From Lactobacillus acidophilus (GTDB taxonomy: Bacteria > Bacillota > Bacilli > Lactobacillales > Lactobacillaceae): a DNA stretch of 64,000 nt. The stretch spans positions 1,364,001 through 1,428,000 of the forward strand of contig NZ_CP139575.1 in the NCBI RefSeq assembly GCF_034298135.1. Reading direction: 5' to 3'. Both the position numbers and the translations under genes were made by a program. Positions 1-8,929 of this stretch are shown here, piece after piece (the stretch's first letter is position 1; the number at the start of each line of letters is the position of its first letter). The notes below the pieces were generated by a model. The model had not been told where the DNA came from. It did no database searches and saw only the letters and a program-made list of their open reading frames with translations.

Positions 1-1535
1 CCATCTTCAATTAATGAAATAGTACCATGCTTAAGTTCAGCTGCGGCAAAACCTTCAGTTTGAATGTATGAAACTTCCTTCAATTTTAAAGCAGCTTCAA
101 GAGCAACCGCGTGATCAATACCACGACCAATATAGAAAGCATTTCTTGATGGTACTAAGTATTCCTTAGCAAGTTTTTCAAGTTTCTCTTTACCATCAAC
201 AATTTGTTGGATACCTTCGGCAGCAATTGCTAAATCATGCTTTAAATCCCAATCCTTAGCTTCTTGAACTCCTAGCTTTTCACCCAATGCTTTAGCCAAA
301 ACTGCTTGTAAAGCTACTTGAGCAGTGTAAGCTTTAGTTGATGCAACGGCAATTTCAGGACCTGCACCTAAAAGCATAGTATAAGTTGCTTCACGAGAAA
401 GAGTTGATCCTTCAACATTAGTCATAGTTAAGCTTGGAATTCCACGCTTATTAGTTTCCTTCAAGACAACACGTGAATCAGCTGTTTCACCTGATTGAGT
501 TAAGAAAATAAAGAATGGATGTTTACTCATCATTGGGAAGTGATAACCAGCTTCTGAAGCATAACCTACTTCAGTAGGAATACCTGTGTAATGTTCAAAA
601 ATTGTCTTACCAACAAGTCCAGCGTGGTAACTAGTACCTGCAGCGAAAATGTAAAGACGGTCAGCCTTTGAAATGGCATCAACAATTTCTGCATCTACCT
701 TTGGTTCACCATTTTCGTCCAAGTAATTTTGTGACATGTGGCGCATAACACCAGGTTGTTCATCGATTTCCTTTAACATGTAGAATTCATAAGCGCCCTT
801 TGAAGCTGCATTGGGATCAATGTTCAAAATATGTGGCTCACGGTCAACTTTCTTACCATCAACAGTTTCAATAGTATAAGAATCCTTAGTAATATCACCA
901 ACATCACCATCTTGTAAGTCAACGAAGGTCTTAGTTTGATCAAGAACTGAAATAGCATCTGAAGCAATAATATTAAAACCATCACCTAAGCCAAGCATCA
1001 TTGGTGATTTGTTTTTGGCAATAAATACGTGATCTGGTTCAGTATTGTCAACAAGTAAGAATGCATATGAGCCCTTAACCAACTTTAAGGTTTCCTTAAA
1101 TGCGGAAAATGCATCCAAATTCTTGTCACGAGCAATTTTGCTGATTAATTGTACGACTACTTCAGTATCAGTATCTGAATGGAATTTAACTCCTTGTAAG
1201 TATTTTTCTTTTAATTCGGTATAGTTTTCGATAACACCATTGTGAACTAAGTAAAAACGCTTAGTTTCATCAAAATGTGGGTGAGCGTTATCAACAGTTG
1301 GCATACCATGAGTTGCCCAACGAGTATGTCCAATACCAACTAGCCCTTCTTCATCAGGAGTTAACTTTTCTTTTAAGTTGGAAATACGACCAACAGCTTT
1401 AGTCAAATATTCATTTCCATTTAAGTCATTTAAGTAAATACCGGCTGAATCGTAGCCGCGGTATTCCAAATTAGTTAATCCACTTAAAATAATATCTTTT
1501 GCAGGCTTACCTACAACTCCTACAATTCCACACAT
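1..1535 (-). CDS. glmS: Glutamine--fructose-6-phosphate aminotransferase (isomerizing), C-terminus cut by window edge
   Basis: Makes glucosamine-6-phosphate from fructose-6-phosphate and glutamine, the entry step to UDP-GlcNAc and peptidoglycan. The first ~511 codons are present and the 3' end runs off the left edge. The N-terminus reads MCGIVGVVG, giving the Ntn nucleophile Cys2 once Met is removed; the glutaminase motifs GHTRWATHG and NAHPH follow, then SIS domains containing TSYHAG and the TQSGETADS phosphosugar-binding loop. The start is ATG at 1535, preceded by a good AAGGAG Shine-Dalgarno. It has its own promoter and follows the adhE terminator. The upstream region is too short and AT-rich to look like a glmS ribozyme. 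Confidence 0.97.
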   Translation of the reverse strand, partial: MCGIVGVVGKPAKDIILSGLTNLEYRGYDSAGIYLNDLNGNEYLTKAVGRISNLKEKLTPDEEGLVGIGHTRWATHGMPTVDNAHPHFDETKRFYLVHNGVIENYTELKEKYLQGVKFHSDTDTEVVVQLISKIARDKNLDAFSAFKETLKLVKGSYAFLLVDNTEPDHVFIAKNKSPMMLGLGDGFNIIASDAISVLDQTKTFVDLQDGDVGDITKDSYTIETVDGKKVDREPHILNIDPNAASKGAYEFYMLKEIDEQPGVMRHMSQNYLDENGEPKVDAEIVDAISKADRLYIFAAGTSYHAGLVGKTIFEHYTGIPTEVGYASEAGYHFPMMSKHPFFIFLTQSGETADSRVVLKETNKRGIPSLTMTNVEGSTLSREATYTMLLGAGPEIAVASTKAYTAQVALQAVLAKALGEKLGVQEAKDWDLKHDLAIAAEGIQQIVDGKEKLEKLAKEYLVPSRNAFYIGRGIDHAVALEAALKLKEVSYIQTEGFAAAELKHGTISLIED

Positions 1536-1603
1536 ATTTTTCTCCTTTGGTCTAGTTCAATATTTAATTAATGGACTAGTTTATTTTTATTGTTACATCT
1601 GCA

Positions 1604-1632
1604 ATGATATTATTTTTATTGAAAGTGGTCAA
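1604..1632 (-). promoter_or_regulatory. Putative glmS promoter
   Basis: On the minus strand a TTGACC -35 box (1627-1632) is separated by 17 nt from a TATCAT -10 box (1604-1609), about 70 nt upstream of the glmS ATG and just downstream of the adhE terminator. Confidence 0.65.
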
Positions 1633-1670
1633 GTAATATTATTCATAATTGGTATAATATTTTATGGTAA

Positions 1671-1710
1671 AAAATAACTCCCAGTTAGTTTAAAAACCGG
1701 GAGTTATTTT
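1671..1710 (-). terminator. Rho-independent terminator of adhE
   Basis: Perfect 12-bp inverted repeat (1671-1682 with 1699-1710, core CTCCC/GGGAG) with a 16-nt loop. The minus-strand transcript ends in a run of T. It lies directly after the adhE stop. Confidence 0.9.
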
Positions 1711-1716
1711 GCTTAA

Positions 1717-4347
1717 TTATTTATCATTGTCTGAAATACCTTTGCCTTCGTAGCAATCTTTCATTAAGACAACAATTTGTGTAATAAGTGGTGCTGATGG
1801 ATTAGTTACAGTATTTTGATCACCATAAGCTTCAACTGCCATTTGATCAACTTTCTTATCAAATTCAGTCTTGTCAACGCCATAATCCTTATAAGCCATC
1901 TTAATACCAACAGAATGAGCCAATTCAATAATCTTTTGAACCAGTTTTTCAACTAATTCAGCATCACTTGAACCAGTCAAACCGATAGCTCTTGCAATAT
2001 CAGCATAGTCACTTTCAGCACGATATACTGAGTAGTGAGGCCACATAGCGAGCTTTTCAGGACGTTTGGCATTAAAGCGAATAACTTGCGGTAAAGCAAT
2101 CGCATCACTTACTCCGCTTGGAATATCAAAGGTTGAGCCAACAGTATGAGCAATTGAGTGTTCAAGACCAAGGAATGCATTTGAATATGCCATACCTGCA
2201 ATAGTTGCAGCATCATGCATTTGCTTTCTTGCATCAAGATCACCATCGTATGACTTCTTCAAGTTTGCAAAGATCGCTTTAATAGCTTCAAGTGACCAAC
2301 CACGAGTGAAATCAGTGGCCATAGTTGAAACATAGCTTTCAATAGCATGACCTAATGCTTCAAAACCTGACCAAGCAATTAAGCGTTTAGGCATATTTTG
2401 AACAAATTGATCATCAACAATTGAAACATCTGGAGTTAAAGCATAATCACAAAGAGTGTGTTTCATACCTGTTTTAGTATCGCTAATAACTGCAATTGGG
2501 GAAACTTCTGAACCAGTACCAGAAGTTGTTGGAATACATACAAGTTGAACACCATTAATCTTAGGGAAGCGGACTACTCTTTTTCTGATATCCAAAAACT
2601 TTTGGTAAGCTTCTTCAAAGCTCATTTCTGGATTTTCGTAGAATAAGCGCATTACTTTAGCAGCATCCATTACTGAGCCACCACCAATAGCAATAATTAC
2701 GTCAGGCTTAAAGATGTTCATTCTGTGAACACCGTCTTTAATTACATCAGTATCAGGATCAAGCGTTACAGCCTTAAATACTTCATATTCTTTTTGACCA
2801 CGACGCTTAGAAATAATATCAGTGATTTCGTCAGCAAAGCCTTGGTCAGCTACGCCTTCATCAGTAACAATGAAGAAACGGTTAACATTTGGCATGTGAC
2901 GCAAATAATTAGCAGCATTATGTTCAAAGTAAGTCTTTGATGGAACTTTTACCCATTGCATATTGTCGCGACGTTTCGCAACCGTTTTAATATTAAGTAA
3001 ATCTCTGGCACCAATATTGTGTGAAAATGTGTTAGCACCGTATGAACCTGTACCTAATGTAAGTGAAGGCAACATATTGTTGTAAAGATCACCAATACCA
3101 CCAAGTGCAGCTGGTGAATTAACTAGAATACGACAAGCATCCATCTTCATTGCAAATTCATCAATTATATTTTGATCGCTTGAGTGAATTCCCGCGGTAT
3201 GACCACGACCACCATAATCAAGAAGTTCAGAACAAATCTTAAATGCATCGTCATGATTCTTAGCGCGATATAAAGTAAAGACAGGAGAAAGTTTTTCAGC
3301 TGAAAGTGGGAACTTTCTACCAACACCTTTGTATTCAGCAACAATTACTTTAGTAGTCTTTGGTACATCAACACCACAAAGTTTAGCAATTTCATAAGCT
3401 GATTTACCAGCTACAGGACCTGCAACAGTACCACGTCTTGGATCAATAAAGTGTTCTTCAAATTTCTTAATTTCTTCTTTATTTAAGAAGTAACAACCCC
3501 ACTTCTTAAATTCTTCTACAGCCTTGTCATAAATTGCGTCATCTACAACGACTGAGTTTTCAGAAGCACAAACCATACCGTTATCGAAGTTCTTTGATAA
3601 AACAATATCATAAACAGCACGACCGATATTAGCTGATTTTTCAATGTATGAAGGACCATTACCAGGACCAACACCGATAGCTGGTTTACCTGATGAATAT
3701 GCAGCCTTAACCATACCTGGACCACCAGTGGCCAAAATAGTTTGAACACCTGGATTATTCATTAAATCAGTGGTTGCATCCAAACTTGGCTCTTCAATCC
3801 ATAAAATTGCATCTTTAGGTGCACCTGCAGCAACAGCAGCCGCTTGGATAATTTTACCAGTTTCTACACAACATTTTTGAGCTTGTGGGTGGAAACCAAA
3901 AATAATAGTATTTCTCGTCTTTAGAGCAAGCATTGCTTTGAAAATAACAGTTGAAGTTGGGTTAGTTACTGGAGTAACACCGGCAATAACACCCTTAGGT
4001 TCAGCAATCTTAGTTAATCCTAGTTCCTTATCTTCTTCAATTACACCAACAGTTTTTTCGTGGCGTAAACTGTTCCAAATATTTTCACTAGCGTACATGT
4101 TTTTAGTAGTCTTATCTTCTACTACACCACGCTTAGTTTCTTCAACAGCCATTTTAGCTAGTGGGTAAGCGTTTTGTTCACCTGCAGTAGCAACTGCTTC
4201 ACAGATCTTATCAACTTGTTCTTGTGTGAAGTTAGCCATTTCATCTAATGCAACATGTGATCTTTTTACTAAATTATCTACCATGTCGTAGATTTGCTTT
4301 TTCTTTTCTTCCTCAGTAGGAGTTTCTTTTTGTTGTGCCTTAGCCAT
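1717..4347 (-). CDS. adhE: Bifunctional acetaldehyde-CoA/alcohol dehydrogenase
   Basis: Converts acetyl-CoA to acetaldehyde and then ethanol, reoxidising two NADH in mixed-acid or heterolactic fermentation. The 876-residue protein has the full two-domain layout. An N-terminal aldehyde dehydrogenase domain (about 20-440) carries the catalytic Cys260 in [10 protein letters not shown]-terminal iron-type alcohol dehydrogenase domain (about 470-870) carries the NAD motif AIGGGSVMD and the metal-binding segments LGHAIESY and [10 protein letters not shown]. An AGAGGT Shine-Dalgarno sits 8 nt before the ATG. It is monocistronic, between its own promoter with a Rex-type operator and a strong terminator, so redox control is likely (inference). 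Confidence 0.97.
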   Translation of the reverse strand: MAKAQQKETPTEEEKKKQIYDMVDNLVKRSHVALDEMANFTQEQVDKICEAVATAGEQNAYPLAKMAVEETKRGVVEDKTTKNMYASENIWNSLRHEKTVGVIEEDKELGLTKIAEPKGVIAGVTPVTNPTSTVIFKAMLALKTRNTIIFGFHPQAQKCCVETGKIIQAAAVAAGAPKDAILWIEEPSLDATTDLMNNPGVQTILATGGPGMVKAAYSSGKPAIGVGPGNGPSYIEKSANIGRAVYDIVLSKNFDNGMVCASENSVVVDDAIYDKAVEEFKKWGCYFLNKEEIKKFEEHFIDPRRGTVAGPVAGKSAYEIAKLCGVDVPKTTKVIVAEYKGVGRKFPLSAEKLSPVFTLYRAKNHDDAFKICSELLDYGGRGHTAGIHSSDQNIIDEFAMKMDACRILVNSPAALGGIGDLYNNMLPSLTLGTGSYGANTFSHNIGARDLLNIKTVAKRRDNMQWVKVPSKTYFEHNAANYLRHMPNVNRFFIVTDEGVADQGFADEITDIISKRRGQKEYEVFKAVTLDPDTDVIKDGVHRMNIFKPDVIIAIGGGSVMDAAKVMRLFYENPEMSFEEAYQKFLDIRKRVVRFPKINGVQLVCIPTTSGTGSEVSPIAVISDTKTGMKHTLCDYALTPDVSIVDDQFVQNMPKRLIAWSGFEALGHAIESYVSTMATDFTRGWSLEAIKAIFANLKKSYDGDLDARKQMHDAATIAGMAYSNAFLGLEHSIAHTVGSTFDIPSGVSDAIALPQVIRFNAKRPEKLAMWPHYSVYRAESDYADIARAIGLTGSSDAELVEKLVQKIIELAHSVGIKMAYKDYGVDKTEFDKKVDQMAVEAYGDQNTVTNPSAPLITQIVVLMKDCYEGKGISDNDK

Positions 4348-4374
4348 TATATATACCTCTAAGATCTACTATTC

Positions 4375-4392
4375 TTGTGAACTAATTTACAA
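4375..4392. promoter_or_regulatory. Rex-type redox operator at the adhE promoter
   Basis: An 18-nt interrupted palindrome, TTGTGAA-N4-TTTACAA, matches the Gram-positive Rex consensus TTGTGAA-N4-TTCACAA with one mismatch. It lies 6 nt downstream of the proposed adhE -10 box, at the expected transcription start, where repressor binding would block transcription. Rex represses adhE-type genes at low NADH/NAD+ in many Firmicutes; binding here is inferred. Confidence 0.75.
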
Positions 4393-4397
4393 TGTCA

Positions 4398-4425
4398 ACT
4401 ATAACACAATAGACTTAAAAGTAAA
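4398..4425 (-). promoter_or_regulatory. Putative adhE promoter (extended -10)
   Basis: Minus strand: TTTACT (4420-4425), 16-nt spacer, then extended -10 TG-T-TATAGT (core 4398-4403). It ends just upstream of the Rex-like palindrome. Confidence 0.55.
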
Positions 4426-4493
4426 TGCTAGAATTTATGATATTATAACTGAGTAAATTATTGAATATGAGCTTATTTTTACTCGCACACATA

Positions 4494-4507
4494 TGGAAGC
4501 GCTTGCT
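4494..4507. promoter_or_regulatory. Catabolite-responsive element (cre) candidate
   Basis: TGGAAGCGCTTGCT matches the CcpA consensus TGWAARCGYTWNCW at 13 of 14 positions. It lies between the divergent adhE and amino acid permease genes, about 90-100 bp from each proposed promoter, so it could serve either. A ccpA gene is in this window. Confidence 0.6.
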
Positions 4508-4597
4508 TAATTATTTGTTTGTAACTTAACAAACTTTTGTGTTTTTTTATAAATTTTCTAAATTTATTTTTTACGCACTGGTGCTTAAACACAACAA

Positions 4598-4606
4598 TGA
4601 TAAAAT
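4598..4606 (+). promoter_or_regulatory. Extended -10 promoter of the amino acid permease
   Basis: TG-A-TAAAAT extended -10 lies 34 nt before the permease ATG. No good -35 is visible, which is common for extended -10 promoters. Confidence 0.45.
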
Positions 4607-4639
4607 ATTAAGTATATATGAAAATATAGGGGGAATATT

Positions 4640-6013
4640 ATGAATGACAAACAGTCACAAAATAATTCCGGTTATAAGCGAACTCTAAGCAATGCTCATA
4701 TTCAATTAATTGCTTTGGGTGGGACTATCGGAACCGGCCTTTTTCTTGGTGTAGGTGATAGTATTCACCGTGCCGGACCCAGCGTTATTTTGATTTACAT
4801 TATTGTAGGTGTATTTCTGTTTTTATTGATGCGGGCACTCGGCGAGATGATCATGTCCGATTTAAATAAACATACTTATATTGATTTTATTGAACAATAT
4901 CTTGGTAAAAATATTGGTTTTATCACTGGATATTTATATTGGATCAGTTGGATTACTTTAGGTATGGCTGAAACTACTGCTTTAGGAATTTACTTCAAGT
5001 ATTGGTTTCCCACATTAAAGCCTTGGATTCCTGGTATTATTACGATCGTTTTGCTTTTATTAATTAACTTAATTTCAGCCAGAGTTTTCGGTAATTTGGA
5101 ATTCAGTTTTGCAATTATTAAAATTGTAACAATTGTGGCCTTTGTAATATTAATCTTCTATTTATTAATTACAGGTGGTAAAACCACCTTTGGTCCTGTT
5201 AGCTTTGAAAACCTAGACGATCATGGTGGTTTCTTTGCACGTGGAACTAAAGGATTCTTGCAAGGATTCCAAATGGTTATCTTCAGTTTTATCGGAGTTG
5301 AATTGATTGGCTTAACCGCTGCTGAAGCTCAAAATCCTAAAGTTACTTTAAAACGTGCAATCAATCAATTGCCAGTAAGAATTATTTTATTCTATGTTAT
5401 GGCAATTTTAGGGATTTTATTAGTTATTCCTTGGTCAAAAGTATCAACAAATTCCAGTCCATTTGTTCAAGCTCTTGGAGCAACCGGTATTAGAAATGCC
5501 AGCTCTATTATTAACTTTGTCGTTATATCAGCCGCTGTTTCTTCAACAAACAGTTTCTTATATAGTGCTGGACGTTTATTATTCTCAGTTACTTATAACG
5601 GTAAAGGTAAATGGAATCAAACCTTTGGTCATCTTTCTAAACGACAACTTCCACAAAATTCACTCATACTATCTGCTTTATTAATGGCCTGTGCACCGTT
5701 AATTACTATGGTTATTGGTGACCAAGCTTTTAATTTTATTTCTTCTACCTCAACTAGTATGTTTTTGATCATTTGGTGCTTAATGGTTTTAACCCATATT
5801 TCATTCCGAAAGAAAACACCAGAAAGTGTATACAGTGACTTTAAGATGCCTGGTTTCCCTTATGTAGATTACTTAATCCTTTTGTTCTTTGGATTAATGA
5901 TTATTTTGCTTTTGATTCTACCAAGCTACCGTATCCCTATGATTGCGGCAATTGTGACTTTTATTATTTTATATATAATTTCTAAAATCTGGAGCAACGA
6001 AAAAACAGTTTAA
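4640..6013 (+). CDS. Amino acid permease, APC superfamily (AAT family)
   Basis: Cytoplasmic-membrane amino acid/proton symporter. It is 457 residues long with about 12 hydrophobic segments. The first helix carries the diagnostic GGTIGTGLFLG motif of the AAT family (CycA, LysP, GabP, AroP relatives), and RALGEM occurs near residue 65. A strong GGGGG Shine-Dalgarno is present 8 nt before the ATG. It is a single gene, transcribed divergently from adhE, ending at a bidirectional terminator. The substrate cannot be fixed from sequence by eye; D-serine/D-alanine/glycine or a basic or branched-chain amino acid are all possible. Confidence 0.88.
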   Translation: MNDKQSQNNSGYKRTLSNAHIQLIALGGTIGTGLFLGVGDSIHRAGPSVILIYIIVGVFLFLLMRALGEMIMSDLNKHTYIDFIEQYLGKNIGFITGYLYWISWITLGMAETTALGIYFKYWFPTLKPWIPGIITIVLLLLINLISARVFGNLEFSFAIIKIVTIVAFVILIFYLLITGGKTTFGPVSFENLDDHGGFFARGTKGFLQGFQMVIFSFIGVELIGLTAAEAQNPKVTLKRAINQLPVRIILFYVMAILGILLVIPWSKVSTNSSPFVQALGATGIRNASSIINFVVISAAVSSTNSFLYSAGRLLFSVTYNGKGKWNQTFGHLSKRQLPQNSLILSALLMACAPLITMVIGDQAFNFISSTSTSMFLIIWCLMVLTHISFRKKTPESVYSDFKMPGFPYVDYLILLFFGLMIILLLILPSYRIPMIAAIVTFIILYIISKIWSNEKTV

Positions 6014-6042
6014 AAAAAGCCGCGAAAAATTCGCGGTTTTTT
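6012..6042. terminator. Bidirectional terminator
   Basis: Stem CCGCGAA/TTCGCGG with an AAA loop, an A-tract on the left and a T6 tract on the right. It serves the permease (+) and the converging acetyltransferase (-), whose stop lies at its edge. Confidence 0.9.
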
Positions 6043-6559
6043 AGTGCTCAATTTTTTTGATAACTTTTGCTGGTACACCTGCTACAACAGAATTTTTAGG
6101 TACATCGCTTGTAACGACTGCTCCTGCTGCAACAACGGCGTTCTCTCCTATTATTACACCTGGCAAAATTGTTGCTTTAGCCCCTATCCAGGCATTTTTC
6201 CTAATTAAAACTGGTTTTAATTCCAATTTTCTTCTTTTTTTAGGATCTAAATAATAATTTACTGAAATCAAATATACGCCTGGACCAATTAGGGCATCAT
6301 CTTCAATAGTAATCCCACCTAGATCTACCATCATTACATTTGCATTGATAAAAACTCGTTCACCAATTTTGATATTATGTCCATAATCTGAATAAAATGG
6401 TAATCTTATTTGTGTACTTGCTGGTATTTTTTCCCCAGTAATTTCACTAACCAATTGATTAATTTCACATTTGCAATGACGTTGTGTATTCAAATTTTGT
6501 AAAAGTCGTTGGTTTTGAGAAATAATTTTCTTAATAAGTTATTGATCTTCTGCATTCAT
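6041..6559 (-). pseudogene. Hexapeptide-repeat O-acetyltransferase (maltose/galactoside acetyltransferase type), nonsense codon at position 7
   Basis: Left-handed beta-helix acetyltransferase of the LacA/Maa group, acetyl-CoA dependent. The helical part is intact: I-G-rich hexapeptides, [17 protein letters not shown] with the substrate-side region, [14 protein letters not shown], and the closing [15 protein letters not shown]. The natural start is ATG at 6559 with Shine-Dalgarno AGGTGAT 7 nt upstream. It reads MNAEDQ, then TAA (6539-6541), then continues in the same frame through [21 protein letters not shown]. Only a TTG at 6493 could restart translation and it lacks a Shine-Dalgarno, so a 150-residue shortened product is possible but doubtful. 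It is divergent from the LysR gene. Confidence 0.75.
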
Positions 6560-6675
6560 TTTTTATCACCTGTTCCTTTTTCTCTTGATCAATTACAGTT
6601 TAAAAGGTAAGCTATGCAATGTAAAAAACTTATTAAGTATTAAATATGATAACTATTTTTTATGGTAAAAAGATT

Positions 6676-7557
6676 ATGGAATTACGAGTTTTAAATTATT
6701 TTGTAGCTACTGCACAAGAATTAAATATGACTAGAGCAGCTCAAAAACTATTAGTTTCGCAACCTGCTTTATCACGACAAATTGCTGACTTAGAAGACGA
6801 ATTAGGAGTTAAACTGTTCAATCGACAGCCGCGACATCTATCACTTACTCCTGCTGGACAATATTTGTTCGAACAAGCTAAAGAGATCTTGGCTTTAACT
6901 ACTAAAACAAAAAGCAATCTACAATCTTCAGCTGTAATTAGTGGGGATTTAACTATTGCGGCTGGTGAGAGCATTGCTATGCAACGAATCATGAATATTA
7001 TTAGTAATATTGTTCAAGATTATCCTACAGTTAAAATTCATATTTTAAGTGGTGATTACGAATTTGCGGAAAAGAAATTAAATATTGGTACGGTAGATTT
7101 TGCAGTAATTATTGGTAATTTAAATCTTTCTAACTATGCCTCTATTCAAATGCCAGAAAAAGACGTATGGGGTTTATTAATGACTAAAGATGATCCATTG
7201 GCTAAAAAAGATACAATTACGCCTGAAGATTTGATAGGAAGAACTATTCTGAATTCACAACAAGCCGATACTATGCATTATTTTGATAATTGGTTTGGTA
7301 ACTACAAAGATCAAATTAACTTTATTGGTACGGTAAATTTAAGTTTTAACGGTACGCTTTTGGTAAAAAATAAAGCAGCGTTAATGTTGACACTAGATAA
7401 AATTGCCAACACTTCTGATGAATTTGGTTTAATCTTTAAACCAATAACTCCAGCCATGAAGGAACCAATTACAGTCATTTGGAAAAATGAAACAAATATG
7501 TCACCTGTAGCAGAACTGTTTTTGAATCGTCTTCAGGCTTCGATTTCTGATGAATAA
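6676..7557 (+). CDS. LysR-family transcriptional regulator
   Basis: DNA-binding regulator of 293 residues. The N-terminal winged helix-turn-helix (about 1-60) has the classic LysR signature ELNMTRAAQKLLVSQPALSRQIADLEDELGVKLF, split here as TRAAQKLLVSQPALSRQI and DLEDELGVKLF. The effector-binding domain follows. An ATG ten codons upstream (6646) is in frame, but family members begin right before the MELRVLNYF segment, so 6676 is preferred; neither has a strong Shine-Dalgarno. It is divergent from the damaged acetyltransferase, which may be its target (inference from arrangement only). Confidence 0.9.
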   Translation: MELRVLNYFVATAQELNMTRAAQKLLVSQPALSRQIADLEDELGVKLFNRQPRHLSLTPAGQYLFEQAKEILALTTKTKSNLQSSAVISGDLTIAAGESIAMQRIMNIISNIVQDYPTVKIHILSGDYEFAEKKLNIGTVDFAVIIGNLNLSNYASIQMPEKDVWGLLMTKDDPLAKKDTITPEDLIGRTILNSQQADTMHYFDNWFGNYKDQINFIGTVNLSFNGTLLVKNKAALMLTLDKIANTSDEFGLIFKPITPAMKEPITVIWKNETNMSPVAELFLNRLQASISDE

Positions 7558-7558
7558 C

Positions 7559-7591
7559 AAAAAAACTAGGTCAAAACGACCTAGTTTTTTT
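7559..7591. terminator. Bidirectional terminator
   Basis: AACTAGGTC/GACCTAGTT stem (7564-7572, 7578-7586) flanked by A and T runs. It sits between the converging LysR gene and the mannose PTS operon. Confidence 0.9.
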
Positions 7592-7602
7592 GCTTTAACT
7601 TT

Positions 7603-7971
7603 TTATTTCTTTGTACGAGTAAAACGTTGCTTAATTTGTTGCCATATACTCAATGCTTTTCGCATATGATCAGCCGGTACATATTTTCTAATTGCACGTA
7701 ATACTTTCTTGGGATCACGAGCAGCAAAAATAAATTTACCATTAAATTTCGTTCTAATTTCAAACCGAGGAATATAACGTCCATGGAAATGAACGTCAGC
7801 AACTACATAAGTTACCTCTTCCCACGGAATTTGAACATAATCTTCAACATTTCTTTCGTTATAAAATTCAAAAGCTTTATCACCGATCATGATTTTTCCG
7901 TAAGATGCAATACCTCTAAACCAGGTACCATCTACTGTCAGATCGACTTTCGTATTAATTGATTTAGCCAT
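7603..7971 (-). CDS. DUF956 family protein, mannose PTS-associated (ManO type)
   Basis: 122-residue soluble protein of the DUF956 family, almost always the last gene of mannose-family PTS operons in lactic acid bacteria. Recognisable segments are the N-terminal MAKSINTKVDLTVDGTWFRG portion, the IMIGDKAFEFYN strand and the C-terminal basic tail QRFTRTKK. The molecular role is not settled; a part in PTS control has been proposed for the family. Its ATG lies 6 nt after the IID stop and no clear Shine-Dalgarno is visible, suggesting translational coupling to IID. Confidence 0.9.
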   Translation of the reverse strand: MAKSINTKVDLTVDGTWFRGIASYGKIMIGDKAFEFYNERNVEDYVQIPWEEVTYVVADVHFHGRYIPRFEIRTKFNGKFIFAARDPKKVLRAIRKYVPADHMRKALSIWQQIKQRFTRTKK

Positions 7972-7977
7972 TTTTTA

Positions 7978-8901
7978 TTAAAGAATGTGCCATACGTGGA
8001 ACAATACACCAACAACGAAGATACCAATAATAATCCAGATTGGTGAAACCTTCTTCTTTAACAACCACATACAGAAGAATGTTAAAAGAAGACCAGCAAT
8101 ACCAGGAATCAATTGATCCAAGTTGTCTTGTAAAGTAGTAACCTTAGTACTAGTTAAAGCCTTACCATTACCCATGTTCCATTGTTCAAGGGCAGATTGA
8201 ATACCTTTAGCACCTGATGGAAGCTTGTCCCATTCAATATATCCACCTTTTTGGATAGGTGTTTGTGAAACTATTGGTGTAAACTTAATGTTTACCCAAC
8301 GTTCAATCAAGGCACCCAAGACGAACATACCCATCATTGAAGCACCACGGGTAACTTTTTGAAGCATACCACCGGACATGTCGTTAGTGATAGCTGAACC
8401 AGCCTTGTAACCAAATTCTTGTGTATACCATAAGAATGCAAGTCTGATTACATTCCAGATAACGAAGAATAAGATAGGTCCCATAACGTTACCTGCGATG
8501 GCCATTGATGCACCTAAAGCACCAACAATCGGACGAACAGTGTACCAGAATACAGGGTCACCAACACCAGCCAAAGGTCCCATCATACCAACCTTAACAT
8601 CTTGGATAGCATCATCAGTAACTGGTGTACCGTTAGCTTTATCTTGTTCCAAAGCCAAAGTAACACCAAGTACAGGAGATGCCAAGTATGGGTGGGTGTT
8701 AAAGAATACTAAGTGTCTTTGCATAGCAGCAGACAAATCTTTCTTGTCTGGGTATAACTTTCTCAAAGCAGGAATCATTGAGTAAGCGAAACCACCATTC
8801 TGCATTCTTTCATAGTTCCATGAACCCTGAAGGAATTGTGAGTGCCACATAACGTTAAAACGGTCACGCTTGGTTAATTCAATTTTCTTTTTATCAGCCA
8901 T
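7978..8901 (-). CDS. manN: PTS mannose/fructose/sorbose family transporter subunit IID
   Basis: Integral membrane component of the mannose-class phosphotransferase permease, acting with IIC. It has 307 residues: a long N-terminal cytoplasmic half containing SWNYERMQNGGFAYSMIPALRKLYP and FFNTHPYLASPVLG, the GPLAGVGDPVFWYTVRPI loop typical of IID, then hydrophobic segments to the C-terminus. Shine-Dalgarno GAGGAGG lies before the ATG. Third gene of the operon. Besides sugar import, Man-PTS IIC/IID of lactobacilli are known receptors for class IIa bacteriocins (family knowledge). Confidence 0.95.
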   Translation of the reverse strand: MADKKKIELTKRDRFNVMWHSQFLQGSWNYERMQNGGFAYSMIPALRKLYPDKKDLSAAMQRHLVFFNTHPYLASPVLGVTLALEQDKANGTPVTDDAIQDVKVGMMGPLAGVGDPVFWYTVRPIVGALGASMAIAGNVMGPILFFVIWNVIRLAFLWYTQEFGYKAGSAITNDMSGGMLQKVTRGASMMGMFVLGALIERWVNIKFTPIVSQTPIQKGGYIEWDKLPSGAKGIQSALEQWNMGNGKALTSTKVTTLQDNLDQLIPGIAGLLLTFFCMWLLKKKVSPIWIIIGIFVVGVLFHVWHIL

Positions 8902-8929
8902 TTTATAAATCCTCCTCTACGCGTTCATT

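Noticed and set aside
1536..1670. glmS ribozyme upstream of glmS
   Set aside because: The space is only about 135 nt, very AT-rich, contains a promoter and shows no ribozyme core.
2725..2940. Plus-strand reading frame inside adhE (and similar antisense frames in other genes)
   Set aside because: Shadow of a real gene: no Shine-Dalgarno, no family resemblance, fully overlapped by well-supported coding sequence.
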